Assembly (NCBI GenBank): GCA_013397115.1
Contig: VWZW01000480.1
Span: 105,532-169,531, forward strand
DNA length: 64,000 nucleotides
Direction of reading: 5' to 3'
Source: Edolisoma coerulescens
Taxonomy: Eukaryota; Chordata; Aves; Passeriformes; Campephagidae
The notes below the pieces were generated by a model, which ran no database searches, had not been told where the DNA came from, and saw only the letters and a program-made list of their open reading frames with translations. Position numbers and translations under genes: made by a program. This document shows, in pieces, positions 1-10,329 of this stretch. Numbering within the stretch: the first letter of the stretch is position 1; every line of letters begins with the position of its first letter.

Positions 1-190
1 AGGGGAGGAGGGGGGCGAGAAGGGGAGGGGGAGGAAGGCGCCCCCGCCCTGTCCCCGGGGATGCTCCCGTTCCACATCTCGGGGAGGATCCTTCCCCCTG
101 CCCCGCGGGACCCCCGCGAATGGAGCGAGCCGCGCCCGGGCGAGGCGCCCACGGACACGCCACAGCACCCCGGCAGCCGCTCCGTAACAT
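1..190. promoter_or_regulatory. GC/CpG-rich island edge at the left end
   Basis: The first 190 bases are very GC-rich with many CpGs and begin with a G/A-only run. Composition drops abruptly to ordinary AT content after about 200. This looks like the edge of a CpG-island promoter. In human the gene lying on this side of HDHD5 is TMEM121B (CECR6), a GC-rich gene on the same strand as HDHD5, so the island could be its promoter with the gene running off the left end. That assignment rests on synteny alone, because no coding match is visible in these bases. Confidence 0.4.
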
Positions 191-1284
191 GGGAAGTGCT
201 TCAGTCTCCCCTGATCTCTCTAGGCTGACCAAGACAAAGACCAGCTGGCCTGGCACAGAGCCTACAGTGAAGCACTCACTCGTGGCTCATCTGTGCTGCT
301 GGACATTCATCTGCCCCTACATTCGGTCTGATGTGTTTGTTCATCAAACTCAGTGTCTTTTATCCCCCCAATTTTCTGAGTTGAGCCAATCCACATGCTG
401 AGGGCCCTGCCCATCTTGCCATGATGGGACAGAGCCTTTAAATTGATATGAGTAGCCCTAAAGTTCCTACTTCTGTTGAAAGCAAGTCAGGACCTTTATT
501 GACACACTATCAATGGCCTGGAATTGAGGTTAATAGCTGGCTGCATCCACTCATCACCAGCACTGATGGCTGGGCACATCATGTTGGTGCTCAGCACCAC
601 CAGTCCCTCATTCGTACCTGTGCCCACCAGTGATGAGCCAGGTGCTGCCTGACGATGACGTGAAGCACATCAAACAAACTGTCTCCACAAATGTCTGCAT
701 TAACTACACTTTGAGATAAAGATCCAAAATAGCTTCATTTTTTGAGGGTGTTGCTAGATCAACACATGGGACTGAGCAAATGCTGCTTAGTTCTGGGAAA
801 GGACACCGAGGACAGCAGTGACAACCATCCAATACCTGCTGGTGCAGGCTCCCTGAGGAGCCCTGCTCCAGTCAATGTCCCTTGCTGCTCTTGGCAACAA
901 GGAGAAATCAGTCTGGGGCTACAAAGAGAATTCATGCTTAAACTTGAAGCAAAGAGATAACTGAGAAAGGGAAAGGGAGAACTTGGGGTGGATTGACACC
1001 AAAGATTTCTTTGGACACACAGCAGTAATCAGGAGAAAAAGCAGGGGAAGAAGAAGAATCACAGTAAAAGCATTGCTATCAGTGGAGCTGGAGCAAGGGG
1101 GCACAGATAAATCAGTTTTCTAAAAGCATGGTCAGAACAGAGGGAAAGAGAGAAGACAACTGGAGGCTATGCAAGCTTTAATATGGTTACTTGGGCAGCA
1201 CAGGACTGAAATGGCACCACCTCTAAACTGGGATAGCAAAAACCAGGCGTTCCCGTTGATGCCTAAAGTGGCTCCCTAGAAACA
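191..1284. other. non-coding, nothing recognised
   Basis: Ordinary intergenic sequence. The only open frames are short (under 100 codons), overlap on both strands and lack splice-supported extensions. No repeat family was recognised by eye. Confidence 0.5.
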
Positions 1285-1580
1285 GAGACTGACAGGAATA
1301 AGGGAACAAAGGTAGGTATTTATTGGAAAGGCCTTCAAAGGTACACCCTGGGGAGCCAAAGGCTACATCCAAAAGGACCCCAAGATGGACCCCGAGTCAC
1401 AAGTTCCTCACACTTTTATAGGTTTAGTTCATTTGCATATCAGCATAAATTCGCCAATTAAAACTTTAGCTAATGATGGAATTTCCACAATTTCTCCACC
1501 TCTCTAGAGGCCCTGGTTTACACCTTTTGGGCCTAGGACAGTCTGGATGTCCTTGAATAACAAGCTCAGAGAGGCTTTGT
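1285..1580 (-). mobile_element. LTR-like fragment of an endogenous retrovirus (passerine type)
   Basis: The block has the look of an avian ERV LTR read on the minus strand. On the plus strand there is a TTTATTGG (an AATAAA polyadenylation signal on the minus strand) near 1319-1326, then a region mentioning cytosine-rich and glycine-codon-like runs typical of R/U5, and a TTTGCATAT-type U3 segment near 1430-1442. The wording resembles passerine ERVL/ERVK-type LTRs that I know from zebra finch. Neither internal viral coding sequence nor a second LTR is visible, so it would be a solo or truncated LTR. Boundaries are approximate. Confidence 0.55.
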
Positions 1581-4500
1581 TTTGTCTAACCCACATAAGA
1601 GAACAGCAGCTCACAGGCTACAAGAAACTTCAGAGTTACACACTGAGCAATACAGGATTTGAAAACAAGAAAGTTAAAACCTAAAGGCATCACCGTGGTT
1701 GCTACCCTGCTTCTAAGCCCATCCCTGCTGCTGTATCCTGCTTGGCAGGGCTGCAGCTCGGAGGGGGGACATCTATTTTCTGCTGCACTCACATTATTTG
1801 CAGTTCTGGGATACACTTGCCAAGATCCAACCTTGCATCAGCGCTACCTGTGCCACTGCCTTCCTCTCAGTCACCTTGTCATGGTCCCCAGCACCAGTTC
1901 ATGGCTGAACATGCCATGTGCTCTCTTGCTGAGGGCTTTCTTGCTAACTCCACATTTCCATTAGCAAATAAAAACCGTTAATTTTAAGAAGGTCACCAAT
2001 TTTATCCCCCCAAAGAGGGCTGTTGCCATTTCTTTTCCAGCAGGTGACTGCACGACAGCCTGAGGCCAAGGACCTCTCAGAGCAGGCTCCCAGCAGCCCT
2101 GTACAGCACCCAGGCAGCTTGTGAGCCTCTGTCAAGGTGCTTGGCCCAGGCATCACAGCTCTGGCACCCCCCTCTGCCCCCTGCCTTCCCCAGGGGCTGC
2201 TCCCCATGATCCACACCCACATCAGTGCCTCGAAGGTGCTGCCAGGTTGCTGCAGTGACACAGGGGACACTATTCCCCCTGCACTGTGAGGGAACAACCA
2301 CCCATGAGGGGAACGTGGCACGGCTTGGTGTGCCTGGAGCAGTGCAGCAGTGAGCTCTCAGACGAGCAGCTTGGTCTGAGGTCATTCAGGATGCAAGAAG
2401 ACAGCGAGCAGTGAGCCACCTCCCTTCCTTGCCAGACACCCTCCCATCGTGCTGGCTTTGCTTCCCAGCCTCTAGGGCTGTGTGGATTGTCAGGGATGAG
2501 AGCCTGGGCTCTGCTGCTGAGCCCTGGGTGTTCTGCTGGCAAGGCTTTCTCTCTTTGACCGTCTTTGCTGCCAAAGAAAAATCCATGGCCAAACAATTGC
2601 TTAGACTACAATTTCTGTACATCTCCACAAACACTTCACTTAGGGTTCTGTGGATGGTCTCTGACAGGGAGCATGAGGCTGCAGGCCACGGCCAAGGAGG
2701 ATGATTGGGCTGTCTGTTGCTCTTTCATGTCCAAGCAGAGCCCAGGAGTTGCCCAGTTCAGGACAGCTCAGAGTGGTGTGAATGACACCAGCTGTGCCTC
2801 CCAATTTGGTTTCCACGGCACGGCTGGGGTAAATGGCAGTGTAAGCGTGTGGGGTCCAGGGCAGAGGGTAAAACCACATTCTTATGTTCTGGATCCTGGC
2901 TTTTATCCAAGGTGGGTGGGCACCTTCACCTGGCTCTCCTCAGGGTGAGCCAGTACTTGTGTCGCTGGCATGATCCACGTGTGATCACCTGAATTGGTCT
3001 TGGTCTTGCCACACTCTGCTGCAAGAGGAGTTTTCCACCTCTACAAGAGGATGTGGAATGAAAACCAAGCATCCATCAGGGCAACAGCCCTCATGCAGAG
3101 AGGGCTGGTCCTGCCCTACCTGGGCAGCAGACAGTGACAGCTTTGCCTCATTGGCTTCCATGCTCTGGATTTCCTGAGCAGTGCAATTCTCTGTGTGCCA
3201 TAGGCTGGACATGCTCACTTAGCTGTCCTGGCAGCCTGCCACAGGCACTCACATCTCTGCTTTTGATCCAGGCACTCATTTCACAAAGCAACCTCATTTC
3301 CCAAAGGTTTGGGTGGCCGTCTGGCGTCGTGCCTGCTGGGGTGGATGGAATTGGGTGGGGATCCCTGGGCTTTGGGAGGGGTGGGCTGTCACCCACAGCT
3401 GGTCTGCAGACCTGGGAATTGGGCTCTGACCTTGCCACCCAGGTGATGTGGGGAGCTGGGCACAGGGAACTGAGGCCGCTGGGAGGGAGCTGGGTGCTCG
3501 GGGGGCCTGCTGGGCTGAGGCTGCATGAGCAGGGCAAGAGCAGGCTCATGGAAATGGTTCTCCAGACACCACAGGATGCCTGCTGGGGCTGGGAAGGTTC
3601 CTGCATCCAAGGTAGGCAGCTGGGAACAGGGACCTGTGGCTACAGGGCAAGGGGAGCTGTGACCAGGGCTTGGGAGCACCAGGAAGGAGGGTGGAAGCTG
3701 AAGGGCTTCCATGGGCTCCAGCAGTGCAAACACAACCCAAACAAACAGGTGAGAATAAGAAAGGAGCTTATTTGTAGGAAAGGAAGCAGCAATTGTGCCT
3801 CTGCCTTAAAATGGGAATGAGGGGAGAAATGTCTTCTACTCGAGAAAGCACTGAAGAGCTTTTTGTAGCACACTGTAGGATGAGATATGACAAGCTGATG
3901 CTTCCCATGTGATCCAGTTATTTAATGCAATGTGCAGTCCTTGGATGTGTTAGTGCTTAACCGTTGCTGTTAAAACATTAAAAAGCTAAACTATAAATAG
4001 CTTCTACTCTTCAGCAGCTCCCAAGCTATGTTTTTGGCTTTTTTATGTATTGATGTGTGTGCACAGAGATGTGTGTGTATACATACATTTAAAGGCAAAC
4101 AGCAGACAACAGAGTTTTGTGCAACAGTCATACTGAATATCTAAAATGCTACCATTTTTAGTTTCCACTACAAGTGGAAACAAGTAGTGTGCCCTCAAAA
4201 ACACCCCTGCTGGGGGAAGGCAAAACTTTCTTGAGGGCTGAACTTGGGAGGAAACAAAATAATGACTCAATTTCTTGGGGGAAGGAGAAGGAAAAAAAAG
4301 AGGCAGATATATGCCTGAAAGAAAGACCAGAAACTAGATACCTAATTATACCCTGCAGTAAGCTGTCAGAAACTGGCAGCAGTGGGAGGCAAGGAGGCAA
4401 AGCTGATCCGTGAGTTTGAGCATAATGTGCTCCAACCATACTTAAAATGCCTTTTGTGTGGGAAAGGAAGCTTCTGGGATTCTCAGACACACGCTTTGTA

Positions 4501-5190
4501 CTGCACTTACCTAACCCATTCCAATGGTCAGGGCTGAAGTTACAGATAAGTGTAAAAATGTTTCACCTGGCCAGCACCCAAATTCAACGATGCCTTGGCT
4601 GCTGAACGCTGTCTTTGTAACCAAACTGCTGATCCCGTGTTAGGGTGCAGGGAATATCCTGTATCCAAAAGGATACAGAAGTGGAACAGTCTTCTGCTTG
4701 TAATTACATTTCAGTTCAAAGAGCTTTCAATACCAGCAGAAAATGCCGAGGTGTTTCTTTTCGTGCTTGTAGCAGGGTATGGGTTTGGAGAGTGGATTTG
4801 GGGTTTGCTCTTGGTATTTTGTAGTTACTCAGTCTTACCATGGAGCATGTATTGATCTGACCCTGAGGAGAAAACGAAAGTTCTTCATAGTTGAAAAGAC
4901 TGAAAAGGAAAATCAGGTTTATTATCATGAATTAGGAGAAGTGTTTCCCTGATGGAGGTTTGGTTCCTAGAGAACAGGTAGCTGCCCTGCTGGTGTGGGG
5001 TTTTAAACTGTTGCAGGCTGGATCTGTGGAGGTCTGTAAGTGCATAGTGTTCATCAAACTGACCATGGCAGTAAAAAAACCCATAAAGATTTGTGCTTTT
5101 ATGCTTGGGGTTAGGAAGGCCTGGTAATGGAAAGGTTTGGGCAGGCCCCCAAAGGTGCCAGGGCGAGCAGGGACCAAGCACTTCCCAGGA
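1581..5190. other. non-coding, nothing recognised
   Basis: Intergenic sequence of mixed composition. The longest frame (plus strand 3,134-3,820) has an equally open antisense frame at 3,148-3,606, contains no recognisable domain and lies in a GC-rich patch, so I treat it as chance. A short TG/TA dinucleotide-rich stretch occurs near 4,055-4,090. Confidence 0.5.
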
Positions 5191-5640
5191 TTACCTGGCA
5201 GACCTTTCTCACAGCATTCCCCTGGGAGCAAACTCCAACTCAAACGGGGCTCTCAACCCTTTTGTTCAAGTTAGTCCTTCTTCAGAGTTTAACTCCGCAC
5301 CTTAGGCTGGGTAAGGATTTCTATGGGACCCTAACTCCCAGCTAAGGCTCTCCTAAAAGGGACACCTTAACCCTTAAAGGGTTAAGGGACACCAGAGCTG
5401 CCCTTTTGCTCTGCCAATAGTGATTAAAAGCATGCACCTGGGAGTTTCAGGTTGTGATCTCTCTCTGCTTAACTAAACCTTGATTAGCCTTATCCTGGGT
5501 GAGTGCTCCAGCTAGCAGAGCACTGGATAAAAGGAGGATGCTGATTAACACATTCTATCAGTATTTATTAGAGGTCGGGGCCATAGGTCGCTTCTCCAGG
5601 ATGTAGAATATAATTCAATTCCTCTCTCTGCTGAGAATGG
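5190..5640 (-). mobile_element. possible LTR or other old repeat, unclassified
   Basis: The segment contains a CAGTATTTATTAGAGG motif near 5,560-5,575 (AATAAA on the minus strand) followed by a GC-rich tail. Upstream is a region with a perfect odd palindrome (5,365-5,387) and a 10-bp direct repeat. This layout is reminiscent of an LTR in minus orientation, but I cannot name a family and see no clear TG...CA ends. Confidence 0.25.
5365..5387. repeat. perfect 11-bp palindrome with a one-base centre
   Basis: Positions 5,365-5,375 (CCTTAACCCTT) and 5,377-5,387 (AAGGGTTAAGG) are exact reverse complements around A5376. The 10-mer AAGGGACACC also occurs as a direct repeat at 5,357-5,366 and 5,384-5,393, framing the palindrome. 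The arms contain TTAACCC/GGGTTAA, a telomere-like heptamer variant. No function is assigned. Confidence 0.8.
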
Positions 5641-8600
5641 GAATCCTTGTCCAGTCCCTCCAAAACTGCTTTACTGATTGTTGCTTTCAACACCAAGTTC
5701 TCAGGACTCTGCATCACACTTGTTTTGCTGTCTAATGTGCCTCCCGTGAGCTGTGAACTTTGTCGATGAGAAACCTTCTGATGAAATATGAGAACAATGC
5801 AAGTGAATTGGCTGTTTCTAGATCATTAAAGATGATGGTTTCACCTAGCAGGATCTTTAATTTTCCATTGAAATCAGGGGAAGCTTTTGGTTCTAGGCTG
5901 AAAGTTCGCCAGTTAATTGTTGAAGGGGTATCTTTCAGGGTGGTTCCCTCAAGAAAATCTGATCATAGTTTGAAGAACAGGAAAAAATAAAGCAAACAGA
6001 ACTTGCCCTGATAATCTTCTAGGGCAAAGATGTGAAAGAGAGCAGGATAATACCCATTAAATGTACACACAGGAAGTCAAAATTTATTTCAAAGAAAACA
6101 CCTTTTATTATTTTACATATGTGCTTGATCAAAGTAGCAACTCTGTAACTGCATTGAAATTAATATGAAATCTAAAATAATCACAGTTTGTGGTTTCTCT
6201 GAATGATATATAATCACTCTTCTACAGCGCACAGGACACAATCTGAAACATTACCATTTATTGGAGGGAGAAAGACATGGCAGGATTAGGACTGGAAGGA
6301 AGGGGTTATCAGATAACAGTAGTGTTATCTGATTCCCTGAATGCCAGGTCAGTAGTTGCATGTGTCCCTGGAATAAAGGAATTGACTTCTCTGGCCATGT
6401 TATTGCATGCCATAAAAGATCTTTGCTTCAGACCCAAAACAAGGTCTATCCCCTGGTTCCTTCCTGCTGTTCTCAGCTGCCAGCTCCCTTCTGGCTTGAC
6501 TAAAACCCATCCATCTTTGGAAGATGGAGTTGTTAGGGTCAGGTCTTCATCCTGTTTGTTGTACAGGGCAGTGCATCCTATAAACGTTAAGGTGTTGGAT
6601 CAGGAGTGAAGTCCCCTCTCCTGCCTGGTCCCACAATCTGCACAGAAGTATCCTTGCTCTGAAGGACAGGAATACTGCTTCAGAGACACCACTTCTGAGC
6701 AACACATGAGACGAAGGAGGAGTTTTGCTCCAGCCACGCTTGAAGCTAATTCCAGGAGGCTGCAGTCCCAAGGAAAAAGGATTTCACTGAATTCTAGCAA
6801 TAAGAGATGTCCATAAATGAACTGCAGATAAGCTAGAAGCCTGTACAGCACTCTAGCACAACTCATGGAACAGAGGAGACCTGCCAAGCACTTTCATTAA
6901 CAGAAGCCTTCCAGAATCAAGCCAGCATCCAGCAGCAGCTGGAGAAGCCAGATTTCCTACTCCATCCACTGGGCCCATGCAATTCCCAGGCAGGGACTCA
7001 GACAAAGTGCACTGTTTCAAGGAGCTGAGAAGGGGAAGAGGGGAAAGGTCTTTGCATGGCTCAGACCAAGGGCAGCCCATCTGGCTGATTAGTGCAGAGA
7101 GCAACAAGCAGAGTTTTTTATGCAACTTCACTTGGTACGAATTGGGGAAAGGGTACAAGATATTTCTAGATTCCTTCTCCTCCCTTCTGTTCAATTGCAA
7201 CTCACAAGCAAAGCATTTTTTTTCAATTCCTTATCACTGAAGTTCCTCCTACGCATTTTTAAGACTCCCAGAACACTGGTGGAAAAAAAAAACCCAACCA
7301 AATCCAGAGCTAAAAGCAGATTTGGCATCTGAAGCAGATTCACATCAGTCAGCTCACCTCCAGTGCTGTTCCAAAGACAGAGAAGCCTGGCTCCTTCTCC
7401 GTGCAAATGCAAACCTCTTCCTCCCTTGGAAGAGGTGCTACAGCCCTCGGGGCACAGTGGTTCAGCAGCACCTTTTCTCTGAGTAACTGGCACCACACTT
7501 CTAAAAAGTAATGAGGCAGAGCCCTGCCAAAGGCTGGCTGCAGAGGGACAGACCTCAGCATTCCTGCAAGCAGCACCCACCACATGGAAGGCGTGGCTCG
7601 TTTCTCCTGCCAACTCCCTGAGGTAATCATGGCCCAGAGAACCGTTCCAAGGAATCCCATGGAAGTTACCACCCAAGTCAGCAAATCCTGCAAGCAAAGG
7701 GAGCGTTCCTCTTTCTGCAGTGGATGGCACCTCTGGAAAGCGAGGCTGAGGGACACTGGAGCTACCCTGTGAATAAATGGGGTTTGGGCTCCAGTTTCAG
7801 GCCTTGCACAGCTGTGAATGTGAGAGGTGCTGCAGCTAAAGAGCCTTCCCTGTGCTATATGCCAAGTCCTTCCCTGTGCCTGCTCTTCTGGAAACTGGAG
7901 ACAGGCCCTTGTCTTGTGCAACTAGATGAAATGGTAATTTCTTTTTCTCTCCAGTGAAAGGAAAATGATTCAGATCTGTGTTCCTCCCATTACAGCTGCT
8001 TTTAGAAGCAGCCAAGCAATTCTTGTCCTGATGAGACAAAGGAGAAGAACCCCAAGTAGTGCTAAGAGAGGAAGAAACTGCTTCCCACTGTGGATTCCAT
8101 GTGCAAAGAGGTATTTTTCTGCTCCTATTCATAAAGTAAAGAATAGAGAAACAGAGAAGGACCTCTTTTGCCCGGGTAACTGAAAGAGCACCTGGTCTGC
8201 TTCACACATAGAGCCTGGCACAACATAAAAACAGAGCCTATGCTGCAGTGACCTTCCTAGGAAGATACATCAGCACTGAGAGGATGGGGAGCTGCTGGAG
8301 CAGAATTTCAGTGCACATGGATGCTGAGATTTGAATTAAGAGCTCAAACTTCTGTGCAGAACGTCTTGTCTGTACCCTGTGTGTGGAGCTGCCTGGTAAA
8401 GCAGGAAGGAGGGAAGAAGAGGCACAGCCTCAGACCTATTTCTGATACTTCAGTGTGGTGTGAGCTGACTGTAACTGGGAAAACCAACTCAGTTGTGTTG
8501 GCTCCAAGGTTCTTCATCATATTCACAGACTGATTTGTGCTTCTAAAATCACAGTGCTCCTCTGGAATGAAGACACTCCTTGCTAAGCCCGATCTTTCAC

Positions 8601-9959
8601 ATGAGTTTCTCATGCAAACCTTGCTTATCTTTGGAATGTCTATGGAGACACAAGTCTTATCTTTCTCTGGCTAGCCTGAGCTAGGAGAACAGAGGCAATA
8701 GAAGGTGCATGTTGTAAGGGAAATGTTCCTGGGCAGGCAAGTCCCAGCTGCTGATTCATTTTAGGGGGACTCTACCTGTTAAAGGAAGAGGAGGGACCAG
8801 AGATCAGACTGTATGGGGTATCCCTGAGCTGCCAACCACACGAGGGATGAGAGGAACAAAGAAACTGACAGACAAAGACATTTGTATTCTAAAAGATCAG
8901 GCCTGGGGATCTGGGGCTCTGGTACCACCCTGGCTTGATGATCTTCTCTTTGAATCCCTGCATGCAAGGAAGGAGCAAAGGTGGACTGTGACTCTTTTTG
9001 TTTGGCCCTTGTTCCAAAGAAGGGCCCCTCTTGGAAGCTGTGCCAGCTGGAGCAGGTGGATGTTCCTTGCAACAGTTGGGATCCGAGTGGGTGCCGAAAG
9101 AGCCTCTTGCTGCAGCACCGAGCTCTGGGCAAAGACAACTCTGCCAATTCAAACTCTGTGGTGGTTTCCTCTGCTGCTGAGAGCAGGCTGCTGGCTCCCT
9201 AGTGGGATGTGAAAAGGCAGCAGTGTTCACAGAATGCTAAACAGGGGGGAGGGACAATACAACTTTCACCTCAGCCCTGCAGCAAGTTGCTCTGGCTACT
9301 GCAGCTTCCTTTGAGGGGCCCTGCCTCTCCAGAGCTGCCAGATGACTGCAAAACAGAACTTTGTTTCAGACTGACAGTGATGCAGTGGCAAATCCCCAGG
9401 CAAGCAGAATTTGTTAAAGTCCGCAGGCACTTATTCTTCACGAGGAGAATGTTAAGACTTAAAGCCTTCTCTTGGCACGGTGCCACCACAGCCCAGCTTC
9501 TGGTGTGCTGGAGTCACAGATGGGACAAGCAGCACGCTGTAAAAGGGAGCGCTGGCTGATGGTGGCTCCTTGTGCGGGGTAGAGCTTCACCCTCAAACAC
9601 CTCCCAAAGAGGAGGGTGGGCTCCCCTGATCTTTGCACACAAAGTGTGGAAAAGAATGAGCTGTGAGAGCTGAACAGAACTGGGATTGCTGGGACAAGCC
9701 TGCTCCTTATACCCTGTTTCCATTACGGCTCAATTGTGGCTGGCAGCAACGTACGGTCACAGCTGAAAGGCTGTGGGCAGCTGTCAGGATGGCAGATGAG
9801 TACCAAGAAAATCAAGGGGCTTTTTGTGCTGCAACGGAGTTTTCTTTCATGTTAGCTAGATTAGAAGATCACCCCAGGTCCCTCCCCATTCTCCCCCTCT
9901 TCCCTTTCCAGTACATAAAATCCCTTACAGCAGATCTTTAGGCACACCTGTCTTAACCC
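5641..9959. other. 3' flank of HDHD5, no exon recognised
   Basis: This stretch lies downstream of the HDHD5 stop codon on the minus strand and must contain its 3' UTR. I found no close AATAAA or ATTAAA on the minus strand in the first 1.5 kb, so the polyadenylation site is not placed. AT-rich sequence near 6,060-6,120 has minus-strand AATAAA motifs, but about 3.9 kb from the stop. A perfect hairpin lies at 6,308-6,333. Nothing else was recognised. Confidence 0.5.
6308..6333. repeat. 11-bp hairpin made of inverted GATA-type motifs
   Basis: Positions 6,308-6,318 (ATCAGATAACA) and 6,323-6,333 (TGTTATCTGAT) are perfect reverse complements around a 4-base loop GTAG. Each arm contains AGATAA, the WGATAR consensus bound by GATA transcription factors, so the site is a divergent GATA pair as well as a potential stem-loop. 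Function is inference only. Confidence 0.7.
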
Positions 9960-10329
9960 CTAGCTCCAGTTCTCTTTCTTAAAAGCAAGTTGCACAGCAT
10001 CATCCACATCCTGCACTATGTACGATGCCTCCACCAGGCTGGGGTCAAAGCTGAAGTCCCGATGTCCATGGAACACTGTCTCCATCGTGTGTGGCTCTGT
10101 TTTTTTGGGAACATCACCGTTGTGGCGGTAGACCCCGGTGCAGACCAGAATCGACTCGCAGCTCTCCACCGAGTTGTTGCAGTCATTCCCCGGCTCCAGG
10201 TAAACCTCAGTCTGGGGACTGCCTGCCTGGGGGCTCCTCTTCACCCCAGCCTGGACCTGGTTCTGCTGAGCTGACTTGAGGTAGCTGTTGTAGAGGTTTG
10301 CCCCATAGACGTCAGACATAGGGTTGTCC
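9960..10329 (-). CDS. HDHD5: HDHD5 last coding exon with motif IV and stop
   Basis: Begins with the last base of a Gly codon, then DNPMSDVYGANLYN, the acidic motif IV that helps position Mg2+ in HAD enzymes. A Gln/Pro/Ser-rich stretch of about 30 residues follows, then SILVCTGVY, FHGHRDFSFDPSLVEAS and a C-terminus ending in KKENWS before TAG at 9,960-9,962. The acceptor is ATCTAG at 10,330-10,331. The Gln-rich insert is the least conserved part against mammals. Confidence 0.95.

Noticed and set aside
3134..3820. 228-codon plus-strand open frame
   Set aside because: There is an overlapping antisense frame, no domain, and Gly/Trp-rich composition typical of GC-rich non-coding DNA.
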